This document shows, in pieces, positions 1-9,298 of a DNA stretch of 64,000 nucleotides. The DNA is taken from positions 1 through 64,000 of the forward strand of contig JALFWW010000021.1 of assembly GCA_022786605.1 (NCBI GenBank), read 5' to 3'. Both the position numbers and the translations under genes were made by a program. The notes under the pieces are model-generated. The model saw only the letters and a list, made by a program, of their open reading frames with translations, was not told where the DNA came from and did not search any database. How positions within the stretch are numbered: position 1 is the stretch's first letter; the number at the start of each line of letters is the position of its first letter. The DNA comes from Clostridia bacterium. GTDB taxonomy: Bacteria; Bacillota; Clostridia; Lachnospirales; Anaerotignaceae.

Positions 1-25
1 TGATTCACTAAGGAGGACGGAAACA

Positions 26-1417
26 ATGGCAAATATGAGCTTGGAAAAAATCAAAATGCCTGAACAGGCACCTGATGTGAGAAATAAAAACTTTGAAGAA
101 GTAGCCATGGGCTACACAGCGGAAATGGCTATGGAAGAAGCGACTCGCTGTCTGAACTGCAAACACAAACCTTGTGTCAGCGGATGTCCCGTAAACGTAC
201 GCATCCCCGAATTCATCGCGGAAGTGGCAAAAGGCGACTTTATGGCAGCCTATAAGATCATCACTTCCACAAACGCTCTGCCTGCAGTCTGCGGTCGTGT
301 TTGTCCTCAGGAAAGCCAGTGCGAATCCAAATGCGTCCGTGCTATCAAAGGCGAAGCTGTGGCTATTGGTCGTCTGGAACGGTTCGTGGCTGACTGGTAC
401 ATGGCAAACTGCGACGAAATGCCTGAAAAACCCGCTCAGAACGGCAAGAAAGTGGCTGTTATTGGTTCTGGTCCTTCCTCTCTGGCATGTGCTGGTGATC
501 TGGCAAAAGCAGGCTATGCCGTGACCATTTTTGAAGCATTCCATACAGCCGGCGGCGTACTGGTTTACGGTATCCCCGAATTCCGTCTGCCTAAGGCCAT
601 CGTGCAGAAAGAAATCGACAAGCTGTCTGCCATGGGCGTTGAAGTGATGACAAATATGGTTATCGGCAAAGTATTGTCCATCGACGAAATCATCGAAGAT
701 ATGGGTTATGATGCCGTATTCATCGGTACCGGCGCAGGTCTGCCTTCCTTCATGGGCATCCCCGGTGAAGCGCTGGTAGGCGTATATTCCGCTAACGAAT
801 ATCTGACTCGTATCAACCTGATGAAAGCATATATCTCCGATTATGACACTCCCATCCGCAAGAGCAAAGCCGTGGCTGTGGTAGGCGGCGGCAATGTAGC
901 TATGGACGCTGCAAGATGTGCAAAGAGAATGGGTGCAGAAAAAGTTTACATCGTTTACCGTCGTTCTGAAAAAGAAATGCCTGCCCGTCTGGAAGAAATC
1001 CATCACGCAAAAGAAGAAGGCATCGAATTCCACCTGCTGCGCAATCCTGTAAAAATCCTGGATGACGGCAACGGTCAGGTATGCGGTATCGAATGTCTGA
1101 AAATGGAACTGGGCGAACCCGATGCCAGCGGCAGAAGAAGCCCTGTACCTGTGGAAGGCTCCAACTATGTTATCGACGTAGATACAGTGGTTATGTCCAT
1201 CGGTACATCTCCCAACCCCCTGATCCGCAGCACCACAAAGGGTCTGGAAACCAACCGGAAAGGCTGTCTGGTGGTCAACGAAGAAACCAACCAGACCACC
1301 AGAGAAGGCGTTTACGCCGGCGGTGACGCCGTTACAGGTGCAGCTACCGTTATTCTGGCAATGGGCGCAGGCAAAAAAGCTGCGGCGGCCATTGACGAAT
1401 ATCTGAAAAACAAATAA
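26..1417 (+). CDS. gltA: NADPH-dependent glutamate synthase small-chain family flavoprotein (GltA/NfnB/SudA type)
   Basis: The 463-residue product moves electrons between NAD(P)H, FAD and Fe-S clusters in the cytoplasm. The N-terminal Fer4_20 domain shows two four-cysteine sets (C42, C45, C50, C54 and C89, C93, C99, C103). The FAD-binding glycine motif VIGSGPSSLACAG starts near residue 145, and a second Rossmann motif (VVGGGNVAMDAARCAKRMG) with the NADPH-preferring VYRRSEKEMPA follows near 285 to 320. The ATG is preceded by AGGAGG at 11-16. No glutamate synthase large subunit is visible. In clostridia this protein often pairs with a ferredoxin:NADP reductase alpha subunit (NfnA/SudB), which could lie just before the window. 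Family assignment is firm. The choice between glutamate synthase beta chain and NfnB is open. Confidence 0.9.
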   Translation: MANMSLEKIKMPEQAPDVRNKNFEEVAMGYTAEMAMEEATRCLNCKHKPCVSGCPVNVRIPEFIAEVAKGDFMAAYKIITSTNALPAVCGRVCPQESQCESKCVRAIKGEAVAIGRLERFVADWYMANCDEMPEKPAQNGKKVAVIGSGPSSLACAGDLAKAGYAVTIFEAFHTAGGVLVYGIPEFRLPKAIVQKEIDKLSAMGVEVMTNMVIGKVLSIDEIIEDMGYDAVFIGTGAGLPSFMGIPGEALVGVYSANEYLTRINLMKAYISDYDTPIRKSKAVAVVGGGNVAMDAARCAKRMGAEKVYIVYRRSEKEMPARLEEIHHAKEEGIEFHLLRNPVKILDDGNGQVCGIECLKMELGEPDASGRRSPVPVEGSNYVIDVDTVVMSIGTSPNPLIRSTTKGLETNRKGCLVVNEETNQTTREGVYAGGDAVTGAATVILAMGAGKKAAAAIDEYLKNK

Positions 1418-1449
1418 TCTTTTTTGAACTAGAAAAAGTACGGCAAACA

Positions 1450-1590
1450 AAGAAAGCCAAAATCCTTAAAATACAACGGATTTTGGCTTTCTTATTTTTA
1501 TTGAAATTGACAAAGTTTTTTCTGAAAATGCTTGTTATAATCTCCCTTAAAAAAACAGAAAAAGAGGAAAACAATGTTTTCTTAAGGGCG
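1450..1590 (-). repeat. Dispersed two-hairpin repeat, copy R1 (degenerate, reverse orientation)
   Basis: A perfect 16-bp inverted repeat (AAGAAAGCCAAAATCC at 1450-1465, its complement at 1478-1493, followed by a T-rich tail) is the inner stem of the family's hairpin 2. It is followed at 1544-1588 by a degenerate hairpin 1 (CCCTTAA ... CTTAAGGG). It lies directly after gltA and probably serves as its terminator. Confidence 0.75.
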
Positions 1591-1622
1591 GCAGTTTAGG
1601 ATACGTTTTTTGCAAACAAAAA

Positions 1623-1654
1623 CGGTATGACCCAAAAGCCATACCGCCATTTTT
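1623..1654. terminator. Bidirectional terminator after the 1655-2056 gene
   Basis: The stem CGGTATG (1623-1629) pairs with CATACCG (1640-1646). T-runs follow on both strands. It lies right after the stop codon of the minus-strand membrane-protein gene. Confidence 0.65.
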
Positions 1655-2056
1655 TCATAATTCCTCTTTCTTGTTTCTCCGGCGCAGTTCCCGTTCATAT
1701 GCCACTAGCATATAAATGCAGTTCCACACAAACAAAATTCCGATGGACAGTTCCGGTACCCAGAAAGCCAGTATGACACTCACCGCCATACAACTGCCAT
1801 GACTGCCCCAAAAGAATTTGCGTCCAAGTCCCGTCAGATTCCAGCGCATGGGATTGCGCAGCCAGCACAATACCACCGCCGCCAGACCGGATACCAGCAC
1901 CACCAGCACAAAAAGACCATACATATGCCCTGTGTCCCATACACTGGGTGCCCAAACACTCACCAGCGCATCGGCGCAAAGACAGATCCATGCCAAAAGC
2001 TCCAGCCGCATCCACGCGATACATCTTTTCAGCTGCACATCCGACAGATTCTCCAT
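1655..2056 (-). CDS. Small four-helix membrane protein, function unknown (paralogue of the next gene)
   Basis: About 133 residues with four hydrophobic segments. The start at 2056 (MENLSDVQ) is chosen because AAGGAGG sits just upstream; an upstream in-frame ATG lacks a ribosome site and would overlap the neighbour. A central NPMR motif after the second helix and a charged C-terminus (YERELRRRNKKEEL) match the layout of the upstream gene (NPLR, WLEWKEEL), so the two look like tandem duplicates. The start lies 10 nt past the neighbour's stop, so they are co-transcribed. No family was recognised. Confidence 0.7.
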   Translation of the reverse strand: MENLSDVQLKRCIAWMRLELLAWICLCADALVSVWAPSVWDTGHMYGLFVLVVLVSGLAAVVLCWLRNPMRWNLTGLGRKFFWGSHGSCMAVSVILAFWVPELSIGILFVWNCIYMLVAYERELRRRNKKEEL

Positions 2057-2066
2057 AGCCGCCTCC

Positions 2067-2525
2067 TTATGATGCCTGACCCAATTCTTCCTTCCATTCC
2101 AGCCAAACACAAATAGGGTTCCAAATAAAGACCACAGGGATCACCAATGCCTGCAGTCCCTGCACCCATTCCACTTTCCAGACAAAAAACAGCACCGCAC
2201 AGAGGAGGATCACCAACGCCCCCAGCAAATACCGTCTGGGACGGCGCAGTTTATAGCCATGACGCAGGGGATTGTCCAAATGGGCAGCCACTGCCAGCAC
2301 ACCGCATAAAATCATGCCGCCGATCTCTACCCAGCCCGGCAGGCTTTCTCCCAGCAATACTTCCGCAATTTTCACACTGAAAATCACCCATAATGCCATC
2401 AAAAGCCATGAGGCGATTTCTTTTCTGATTCTCATACAGCCTTCCATGAGCTGTTGTTTCCTTCTCTCGTCCAAAAAAAATTCCTCCGTTCCAGCGGTAT
2501 CCGCCTGATACTTTGTTTGTTCCAT
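2067..2525 (-). CDS. Small four-helix membrane protein, function unknown
   Basis: 152 residues: a charged, soluble N-terminus of about 35 residues, then four predicted membrane helices with an NPLR motif between helices 2 and 3. An AAGGGGAG ribosome site precedes the ATG. It is the first gene of a two-gene minus-strand unit with the paralogue at 1655-2056. The size and the very short loops suggest an integral membrane accessory protein, but no function can be assigned. Confidence 0.7.
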   Translation of the reverse strand: MEQTKYQADTAGTEEFFLDERRKQQLMEGCMRIRKEIASWLLMALWVIFSVKIAEVLLGESLPGWVEIGGMILCGVLAVAAHLDNPLRHGYKLRRPRRYLLGALVILLCAVLFFVWKVEWVQGLQALVIPVVFIWNPICVWLEWKEELGQAS

Positions 2526-2677
2526 CTTACTCCCCTTTTGTGTTCTTGTCCAGCTTTTTCCAGCCTTTGGAAACTTTCATGGAAAAAGACTAGGCCGCTG
2601 GCAGTCTTTTCTGCTATAATAGTGCAGACGGCAAAAAAATGCCTGTAAGTATGAAAACACAAGGAGGTTTTTGCACC

Positions 2678-3286
2678 ATGAAAATACAAACACTGGAAAT
2701 CGGCAACATCGGCACCAACTGCTATGTGATCTCTGACGACAAGGGCACCTGCGCCATCATCGACTGCGACGGCAATCCCCAGCCTTTGTTCCGCTATATC
2801 GAAGAAAACAGCCTGAAACCCACCCATATCCTGCTGACCCACGGTCACGATGACCACATCGGCGCTGTGGAGATGGTAAAAGAAAAATACGGCTGTCCCG
2901 TTTATGCCTGCAAAAAAGAAGAAGCCCTGCTGGCAGACCCTGCTTTGAACTGCTCTCTTTACATGAGCGGTCCCATGAGTCTTTCCGCTGACGTATGGGT
3001 ACAGGAAGGCGACGCTGTAAAAGTAGGTGATCTGGAATTTACCGTACTGGAAACACCCGGTCATACAGCCGGCAGCGTATGCTATCTCATGGGCAACAAC
3101 ATTTTCTCCGGCGACACCCTGTTCCAAGGCTCCTGCGGCCGTACAGACCTGCCTACGGGCAACTGGGGGGAAATCATCGCTTCTCTGAAACGTCTGCGGA
3201 ACCTGCCCGGTGACTACAATGTATACCCCGGTCACGGTCCTGCCACCACGCTGGAAATCGAACGCCGCATGAACCCTTATATGTAA
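2678..3286 (+). CDS. Metallo-beta-lactamase-fold hydrolase (glyoxalase II-like)
   Basis: 202 residues starting at the ATG preceded by AAGGAGG (2661-2667). The metal-binding signature THGHDDH is near residue 57, with further ligands in ETPGHTAGS and FSGDTLF, and PGHGP near the C-terminus. This is the standard set for a di-zinc hydrolase of the small GloB-like group, about 200 residues long, which hydrolyses thioesters such as S-acylglutathione analogues. The substrate here is unknown, and clostridia often lack glutathione. A TATAAT-like -10 is at 2615-2620. Single-gene unit. Confidence 0.85.
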   Translation: MKIQTLEIGNIGTNCYVISDDKGTCAIIDCDGNPQPLFRYIEENSLKPTHILLTHGHDDHIGAVEMVKEKYGCPVYACKKEEALLADPALNCSLYMSGPMSLSADVWVQEGDAVKVGDLEFTVLETPGHTAGSVCYLMGNNIFSGDTLFQGSCGRTDLPTGNWGEIIASLKRLRNLPGDYNVYPGHGPATTLEIERRMNPYM

Positions 3287-3358
3287 CGAAACTCCGGTTT
3301 TTCCTCGTCAGAAGTGAATTTCAACTGTAGATTTTATGTAAAATTACTTTTTACAGAC

Positions 3359-3382
3359 CAAAAGCCCCCTTTGGGGCTTTTC
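3359..3382 (+). terminator. Terminator of the MBL gene, just before glpK
   Basis: A compact hairpin (AAAAGCCCC, short loop, GGGGCTTTT) lies between the hydrolase and glpK. It ends about 10 nt before the glpK ribosome site, so glpK is either driven by readthrough or by a promoter overlapping this hairpin. Confidence 0.7.
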
Positions 3383-3402
3383 CCATGAAAAGGAGGATTT
3401 GT

Positions 3403-4884
3403 ATGCAGTATATCATGTCTTTGGATCAAGGAACTACCAGCTCCCGCTGTATCCTCTTTGACAAAAAGGGCGCAGCTGTCAGCACCGCCCAGAAAGAATA
3501 CCGTCAGATCTATCCCCAGCCCGGCTGGGTGGAACACGATCCCATGGAAATCTGGCAGAGCCAGCTGGAAGTGGCGCAGAAAGCCTTGGAACAGAAAGGG
3601 CTCACAGCCGCAGACATTGCCGCCATCGGTATCACCAACCAGCGAGAAACCACCATTCTCTGGGACAAGCGCACAGGCAAGCCCATTTACAACGCCATTG
3701 TATGGCAATGCCGCCGGACAGCCGAGGACTGTGAAGAACTGGCGAAAAAAGGCTACACCGACCTGTTCCGGGAAAAAACAGGGCTTTTGCTGGACGCATA
3801 CTTCTCCGCAACGAAAATCCGCTGGGTGCTGAACCATGTGGAAGGGGCAAGAAAACTGGCGGAGGAAGGCAATCTGCTTTTCGGTACTGTAGACACATGG
3901 CTTATCTGGAATCTCACAGGAGGACAAGTACATGCCACCGATTACTCCAATGCCTCCCGTACCATGCTGTTCAACATCCATACTTTGCAGTGGGATGAAG
4001 AAATTTTGGACATTCTGGACATTCCTGCTTCTATCCTGCCCAAAGTCATGCCCTCCAGCGGCATATTCGGCCATACCCTGCCTTTCCACTTCGGCGCACC
4101 CATTCCCATTGCCGGAGCAGCTGGTGACCAGCAGTCTGCCCTCTTTGGACAGGCTTGCTTTACCCCCGGTTCTGCCAAAAACACCTACGGCACCGGATGC
4201 TTTCTGCTGATGCACACAGGAGATGCCCCTGTCATGTCCAAAAATGGACTTTTAACCACCATTGCATGGGGACTGGACGGAAAAGTCACCTATGCACTGG
4301 AAGGCTCTGTATTCGTGGCTGGGGCTGCCATTCAGTGGCTTCGTGACGAACTGAAACTCATCGGTTCTGCGCCGGAAACGGAAGAACTTGCCATGTCTGT
4401 ACCTGACACTTGCGGCGTGTATCTGGTACCCGCTTTCGTGGGACTGGGTGCACCCTACTGGGACCCTTACGCAAGAGGTATTTTGACAGGGCTTACCCGT
4501 GGTGCCAATCGGAACCATATTGCCCGTGCGGCACTGGAATCCATGGCATACCAGACTTATGACGTGCTCCACGCCATGGAGGAGGACGCTGGGATTCCTC
4601 TGGCGGAACTGCGGGTAGACGGCGGCGCCGCTGCCAATAACTTCCTGCTGCAATTCCAGGCGGACATCACAGGGGTTCCTGTGCTTCGTCCCAAAACACT
4701 GGAAACCACTGCTCTGGGGGCTGCCTATCTGGCAGGTCTTGGGGTGGGCTACTGGAAAGATTTGTCGGAAATCCGCCGGAACTGGGGCGTTTCTCACGCT
4801 TATTCTCCCAAGGCATCCAAAGAAGAAGCGGCAGAAAAACTGGAAGGCTGGCAAAAAGCGGTGCGCCAGACCTTGACAAAATAA
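3403..4884 (+). CDS. glpK: Glycerol kinase
   Basis: 493-residue FGGY-family kinase that phosphorylates glycerol to sn-glycerol 3-phosphate with ATP. The N-terminal phosphate-binding motif [15 protein letters not shown] is at residues 5-19. The C-terminal motif [17 protein letters not shown] and the typical [13 protein letters not shown] segment are present. The start is the second of two ATGs because AAGGAGG lies 8 nt before it; the first ATG overlaps the terminator. There is no adjacent facilitator (glpF) or dehydrogenase. Length matches the family (about 495 to 500). Confidence 0.95.
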   Translation: MQYIMSLDQGTTSSRCILFDKKGAAVSTAQKEYRQIYPQPGWVEHDPMEIWQSQLEVAQKALEQKGLTAADIAAIGITNQRETTILWDKRTGKPIYNAIVWQCRRTAEDCEELAKKGYTDLFREKTGLLLDAYFSATKIRWVLNHVEGARKLAEEGNLLFGTVDTWLIWNLTGGQVHATDYSNASRTMLFNIHTLQWDEEILDILDIPASILPKVMPSSGIFGHTLPFHFGAPIPIAGAAGDQQSALFGQACFTPGSAKNTYGTGCFLLMHTGDAPVMSKNGLLTTIAWGLDGKVTYALEGSVFVAGAAIQWLRDELKLIGSAPETEELAMSVPDTCGVYLVPAFVGLGAPYWDPYARGILTGLTRGANRNHIARAALESMAYQTYDVLHAMEEDAGIPLAELRVDGGAAANNFLLQFQADITGVPVLRPKTLETTALGAAYLAGLGVGYWKDLSEIRRNWGVSHAYSPKASKEEAAEKLEGWQKAVRQTLTK

Positions 4885-4941
4885 AATAAAAATAACCTTA
4901 ACAAAATTTCCGAAAAAAATAGGATGAACTTCTCTAAGTTT

Positions 4942-4989
4942 TCACAATATATTGTGTTGTTTATATTTTCGATTGCAATATATAGCCAT
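4942..4989 (+). promoter_or_regulatory. Tandem NrdR boxes upstream of nrdD
   Basis: Box 1 is the perfect palindrome CACAATATATTGTG at 4943-4956. Box 2 is the degenerate TTGCAATATATAGCC around 4973-4987. Their centres are 31 bp apart (three helical turns), the spacing known for NrdR repressor pairs in front of ribonucleotide reductase genes. A possible -10 (TATGAT) is at 5001-5006. Confidence 0.8.
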
Positions 4990-5062
4990 ATGTGGTACAT
5001 TATGATACAGCAAATGACTATGTATTGTATCCCGCTTGCCGGGAATGAAGGAGGATATCATC

Positions 5063-7180
5063 ATGTATGTGATTAAGAAAGATAATACCCACGAACCGTG
5101 GAATGTGCAAAAAGTCGTTGTGGCCGTAAACAAATCCGCTTACCGTGCGCTGGTGAAGTTCACACAGGACGAGCTGGATTTCATCTGTGATTTCGTAGAA
5201 ACAAAAGCGAAATCTCTGGGCAAAGAAGGCATCCCCATTGCGGAAATGCACAACATCGTAGAAAGCGCACTGGAACAGGTAAAACCTGAAGTCGCAAAAA
5301 GCTACCGTGATTACCGCAACTACAAACAGGACTTTGTGAAAATGCTGGACGAGGTTTACAAAAAAAGCCAGTCCATCATGTACATTGGCGACAAAGAAAA
5401 CAGCAACACCGACAGCGCTCTGGTTTCCACAAAACGCTCTCTGGTATTCAACCAGCTGAACAAAGAACTGTACCAGAAATTCTTCATGACTACAGAAGAA
5501 CTGCAGGCATGCCGTGACGGTTATATCTACATCCATGATATGTCTGCCAGACGTGACACCATGAACTGCTGTCTGTTCGACGTAAAAAGCGTGCTCACCG
5601 GCGGTTTTGAAATGGGGAACCTGTGGTACAACGAACCCAAAACACTGAACGTTGCCTTTGACGTCATCGGCGACATCGTCCTTTCCGCTGCCAGCCAGCA
5701 GTACGGCGGTTTTACGGTACCTTCCGTAGACCTGCTGCTGGAACCCTTCGCGGAAAAGAGCTATGAAAAATTCTACCGCCGCTACATCGACATGGGTCTG
5801 ACACCCAAGGCTGCGGACAAAGAAGCCATGGCGGACATCCTCAACGACTTTGAACAAGGTTTCCAGGGCTGGGAATACAAATTCAACACCGTTGCTTCCA
5901 GCCGCGGCGATTATCCTTTCATCACCATGACATTCGGCACAGGCACAGGCAAATTTGCCAAAATGGCATCCATCACCATGCTGAACGTCCGCAGAAAAGG
6001 ACAGGGCAAGAAAAACTGCAAAAAGCCCGTACTGTTCCCGAAACTGGTATTCCTTTATGACGAAAATCTCCATGGCAAAGGCAAGGAACTGGAAGATGTC
6101 TTTGAAGCAGGCATCCTCTGCTCCTCCAAGACCATGTATCCCGACTGGCTTTCCCTTACAGGCGAAGGCTATGTAGCGGAAATGTATCAAAAATATGGCG
6201 CCATCATCAGCCCCATGGGCTGCCGTGCCTTCCTGTCCCCTTGGTTTGAACGGGGCGGCATGGAACCTGCTGACGAAAACGACAAACCTGTTTTCGTTGG
6301 TCGATTCAACATCGGCGCTGTGAGCCTGCACCTGCCTATGATCTACGCAAAGGCAAAACAGGAAAGCAAGCCTTTCTATGAAGTGCTGGACTACTATCTG
6401 GAACTGATTCGTCAGCTCCACATCCGTACTTATGCATATCTGGGCGAAATGCGTGCTTCCACCAACCCTCTGGCATACTGCGAAGGCGGTTTCTACGGCG
6501 GTCATCTGGGCATCCACGACAAGATCAAACCTCTGCTGAAGGCTGCTACCGCTTCTTTCGGCATCACCGCCCTCAATGAGCTCCAGGAACTGCACAACGG
6601 GAAATCTCTGGTGGAAGACGGTCAGTTTGCCATCGACACCCTCCAGCACATCAATGAAAAAGTAGCGGAATTCAAAAAAGCCGACGGCAATCTCTACGCC
6701 ATCTACGGCACCCCTGCCGAAAGCCTCTGCGGCTTGCAGGTAACACAGTTCCGCAAGAAATACGGCGTAGTGGAAAATGTATCCGACCGTCCTTATGTAA
6801 GCAACTCTTTCCACTGCCATGTTACAGAAGACATCACACCCATCCAGAAACAGGATCTGGAAAAACGCTTCTGGAACCTGTCCAACGGCGGCAAAATCCA
6901 GTATGTGAAATACCCCATCGACTACAATTTGGACGCCATCCGCACACTGGTGCGCCGTGCCATGAAGCTGGGCTTCTATGAAGGGGTAAACCTTTCTCTG
7001 GCATACTGCGACGACTGCGGCCATCAGGAGCTGGAAATGGATGTATGCCCTAAATGCGGCAGCAGCAACCTGACAAAAATCGACCGTATGAACGGGTATC
7101 TGTCTTACTCCCGTGTCAAAGGCGACACCCGCCTGAACGAAGCGAAAATGGCGGAAATCGCGGAAAGGAAGAGTATGTAA
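5063..7180 (+). CDS. nrdD: Anaerobic (class III) ribonucleoside-triphosphate reductase
   Basis: 705 residues. It reduces ribonucleotides to deoxyribonucleotides using a glycyl radical and works only without oxygen. Residues 1 to about 90 form an ATP-cone allosteric domain. The catalytic barrel follows. The C-terminus holds a zinc site (CDDCGH ... CPKCGSS) and the radical motif RMNGYL with the glycine near residue 678. The start at 5063 has AAGGAGG 8 nt upstream; an earlier in-frame ATG lacks this. The stop overlaps the nrdG start (TAATG). Tandem NrdR boxes upstream imply repression by NrdR when dATP is high. Confidence 0.97.
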   Translation: MYVIKKDNTHEPWNVQKVVVAVNKSAYRALVKFTQDELDFICDFVETKAKSLGKEGIPIAEMHNIVESALEQVKPEVAKSYRDYRNYKQDFVKMLDEVYKKSQSIMYIGDKENSNTDSALVSTKRSLVFNQLNKELYQKFFMTTEELQACRDGYIYIHDMSARRDTMNCCLFDVKSVLTGGFEMGNLWYNEPKTLNVAFDVIGDIVLSAASQQYGGFTVPSVDLLLEPFAEKSYEKFYRRYIDMGLTPKAADKEAMADILNDFEQGFQGWEYKFNTVASSRGDYPFITMTFGTGTGKFAKMASITMLNVRRKGQGKKNCKKPVLFPKLVFLYDENLHGKGKELEDVFEAGILCSSKTMYPDWLSLTGEGYVAEMYQKYGAIISPMGCRAFLSPWFERGGMEPADENDKPVFVGRFNIGAVSLHLPMIYAKAKQESKPFYEVLDYYLELIRQLHIRTYAYLGEMRASTNPLAYCEGGFYGGHLGIHDKIKPLLKAATASFGITALNELQELHNGKSLVEDGQFAIDTLQHINEKVAEFKKADGNLYAIYGTPAESLCGLQVTQFRKKYGVVENVSDRPYVSNSFHCHVTEDITPIQKQDLEKRFWNLSNGGKIQYVKYPIDYNLDAIRTLVRRAMKLGFYEGVNLSLAYCDDCGHQELEMDVCPKCGSSNLTKIDRMNGYLSYSRVKGDTRLNEAKMAEIAERKSM

Positions 7181-7674
7181 TGCGTTACCATAACATCACA
7201 AAAGACGATATGCTCAACGGTGAAGGACTGCGGGTAGTCCTGTGGGTGGCAGGCTGTTCCCACGGCTGCAAAAACTGCCAGAACCCCATCACATGGGACC
7301 CTGACGGCGGTCTGCCTTTTGACGAAGCCGCCAAGGCAGAAATTTTTGCGGAGCTGGAAAAAGACTACATCAGCGGCATCACATTCAGCGGCGGTGATCC
7401 TTTATACATGGGCAATCGGGAAGATATGACAGCACTGGCGAAAGAGATCAAAGAAACCTTCCCCGACAAAAAAACATGGCTTTACACAGGCTATCTTTGG
7501 GAAGAGATCAGCGCCCTGCCCATCATTCCCTATCTGGACGTCATTGTGGACGGACGTTTTGTGGAAGAACTGAAAGACCCACAGCTCCACTGGAAAGGCA
7601 GCTTTAACCAGCGGATCATCGACGTACCAAAATCCCTGGAAAAAGGCACCATGTACCTTTACCACGCGGAATAA
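7180..7674 (+). CDS. nrdG: Anaerobic ribonucleotide reductase activating enzyme
   Basis: 164-residue radical-SAM protein that installs the glycyl radical on NrdD. The 4Fe-4S motif CSHGCKNC (C26, C30, C33) is intact, and FSGGDPL is the SAM-contacting segment. Its ATG overlaps the nrdD stop by one base, a translational coupling arrangement that supports this start. Length is normal for the family. Confidence 0.96.
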   Translation: MRYHNITKDDMLNGEGLRVVLWVAGCSHGCKNCQNPITWDPDGGLPFDEAAKAEIFAELEKDYISGITFSGGDPLYMGNREDMTALAKEIKETFPDKKTWLYTGYLWEEISALPIIPYLDVIVDGRFVEELKDPQLHWKGSFNQRIIDVPKSLEKGTMYLYHAE

Positions 7675-7696
7675 GCAATCAGAAAGGAAGAAATCA

Positions 7697-8131
7697 ATGG
7701 TTTCCATCAGAATCAAATATCTCAGCGACAAAATCGAAAAACTGCGCTACATCGACGGCAAATCCGACTGGATCGACCTGCGGGCGGCGGAAAGAGTAGA
7801 ACTGAAGGCAGGAGAATTCCGCCTGATCCCTCTGGGCATTGCCATGGAACTGCCTAAGGGCTATGAAGCGCATATTGTGCCCCGCAGCTCTACTTTCAAG
7901 AACTTCGGCGTGATCCAGACCAATCACTGCGGCATTGTGGACGAAAGCTACTGCGGCGATAACGACCAGTGGTTCTTCCCTGCCCTTGCTATGCGTGACA
8001 CTGTCATTGATGTGAACGACCGTATCTGTCAGTTTCGTATTTTCGAGCACCAGCCTGCCATTTCTTTTGACGAAGCGGAAACACTGGGCAACGACGACCG
8101 TGGCGGCATCGGCTCCACAGGCAAGAATTGA
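7697..8131 (+). CDS. dut: dUTP diphosphatase (dUTPase)
   Basis: 144 residues of the trimeric all-beta dUTPase family, which hydrolyses dUTP to dUMP and pyrophosphate. The motifs [10 protein letters not shown] (motif 2), [10 protein letters not shown] (motif 3, catalytic Asp) and the flexible C-terminal arm [12 protein letters not shown] (motif 5) are all present. It lies 22 nt after nrdG in the same operon, which fits its role of keeping uracil out of DNA while supplying the precursor of dTMP. Confidence 0.92.
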   Translation: MVSIRIKYLSDKIEKLRYIDGKSDWIDLRAAERVELKAGEFRLIPLGIAMELPKGYEAHIVPRSSTFKNFGVIQTNHCGIVDESYCGDNDQWFFPALAMRDTVIDVNDRICQFRIFEHQPAISFDEAETLGNDDRGGIGSTGKN

Positions 8132-8140
8132 GGCGATAGT

Positions 8141-8623
8141 ATGACAGACCTGACTTTTCGGTTCGCCCAAAGAAAGGACATTCCCCTGATCCTGCGGTTC
8201 ATCAAAGAACTGGCGGATTATGAAGGGCTTCTTTCGGAAGTGGTTGCCACGGAAGAAATTCTGGAAACCTGGATTTTTGAGAAAGAAAAAGCAGAAGTGC
8301 TTTTGGCTGTGGATAAGTCCGGCGAAGAAATTGGCTTCGCCCTGTTTTTCCACAACTTCTCCACATTTCTGGGGAGAGCCGGCATTTATCTGGAAGATTT
8401 ATATGTATCCCCTGTCCATCGGGGCAAGGGCTACGGCAAAGCCATTTTGCAGAAACTGGCGCAGATCTCTGCGGAACGGGGCTGCGGCAGACTGGAATGG
8501 TGGTGTCTGGACACCAACACCCCCTCCATCGGGTTTTACCTCTCTTTGGGGGCAGAACCTATGTCCGACTGGACAGTATACCGTCTGGCAGGCGATACTT
8601 TGAAAAAAATGGCTGAAAACTAA
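8141..8623 (+). CDS. GNAT-family N-acetyltransferase
   Basis: 160 residues. The acetyl-CoA pyrophosphate loop HRGKGYGKAIL (Q/R-x-x-G-x-G/A) is near residue 92, with the upstream beta4 strand YLEDLYVSP and the C-terminal NTPSIGFYLSLGA. The overall pattern resembles diamine/spermidine acetyltransferases, but the substrate is not determinable. It follows dut by 9 nt and is the last gene of the nrdDG-dut unit. The ribosome site (GGCGAT) is weak, suggesting coupling to dut. Confidence 0.85.
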   Translation: MTDLTFRFAQRKDIPLILRFIKELADYEGLLSEVVATEEILETWIFEKEKAEVLLAVDKSGEEIGFALFFHNFSTFLGRAGIYLEDLYVSPVHRGKGYGKAILQKLAQISAERGCGRLEWWCLDTNTPSIGFYLSLGAEPMSDWTVYRLAGDTLKKMAEN

Positions 8624-8633
8624 GCAGAAAAAA

Positions 8634-8677
8634 GCAGAAAATCCCCATGGCTTATGGAGAAATTTTCTGCTTTTTTT
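8634..8677. terminator. Terminator shared by the GNAT gene and the convergent DUF1648 gene
   Basis: GCAGAAAAT (8634-8642) pairs with ATTTTCTGC (8662-8670) and is followed by seven T residues. The convergent minus-strand gene ends inside the T-run. Confidence 0.85.
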
Positions 8678-9140
8678 ATTTCAATCGTATAAGCCGCACC
8701 AGAAAAAACGCCAGCGAACCAAACGTCACCAACAGGAACACGGGCAAAAACTGAGGCGGCAGATTTCCACTAAAAGCCGACTGGAACGCCAGATAGGAAA
8801 ACAGCACCGCAATGATCATTTTCAATGTACCCAGCATATTTTTCAATGTTCGATATACTTTTTCCTGATTTTTTTCTGTCACCTGTACGCCGGTATTCCA
8901 TATCTGCGGAAACCGCTCCACCACCGACAATGCAAGGAACATGACCCAGCTTACTGCCAGCAGCACCCACAGAGAGTCTTTTCCCGCCATACGGTCTACA
9001 TGCCCTCTCAAATCATAATGCACTGGAATATGGTCAGAAATCCGATTCCAGACGGTCAAGAGCCACAGCGTAGTCCCCCCCAGAGAACATATGCCCACCA
9101 CATTCACCAACACATCATATGGACTTCTAGGAATCTTCAC
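8676..9140 (-). CDS. DUF1648-domain membrane protein
   Basis: 154 residues with four hydrophobic segments. The N-terminal DUF1648 signature IPVHYDLRGHVDRMAGK follows the first helix (about residues 38-54). Related proteins include regions of the SdpI immunity family, but the function here is unknown. It starts with GTG at 9140, supported by a GGGGGAT ribosome site; no ATG fits. Single-gene unit. Confidence 0.75.
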   Translation of the reverse strand: MKIPRSPYDVLVNVVGICSLGGTTLWLLTVWNRISDHIPVHYDLRGHVDRMAGKDSLWVLLAVSWVMFLALSVVERFPQIWNTGVQVTEKNQEKVYRTLKNMLGTLKMIIAVLFSYLAFQSAFSGNLPPQFLPVFLLVTFGSLAFFLVRLIRLK

Positions 9141-9161
9141 GGTATCCCCCCATCCCTTTTG

Positions 9162-9188
9162 GCAGGCGCTTTTTGCCTGCTTTTTTTC
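9162..9188 (+). terminator. Hairpin with T-run upstream of the DUF1648 gene
   Basis: GCAGGC pairs with GCCTGC around a GCTTTTT loop and is followed by seven T residues on the plus strand. No plus-strand gene precedes it closely, so it may stop antisense transcription. Confidence 0.4.
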
Positions 9189-9298
9189 TCATGATACCAC
9201 ATTTTTCAGACATCTGCAAAAAAGAACATCCCCAAAAAGCAGTTTTCCACGGAGAAAACCGTGTTTTTAGTTGTCTTCGGAAAAACAATCCTCATAAG

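Noticed and set aside
5018-7024. 668-codon open frame on the minus strand opposite nrdD
   Set aside because: Same mirror effect from the codon bias of nrdD; no start signal and no recognisable domain.
9162-9188. Terminator of a plus-strand gene
   Set aside because: The nearest plus-strand gene already ends at the 8634-8677 terminator; kept only as a low-confidence hairpin.
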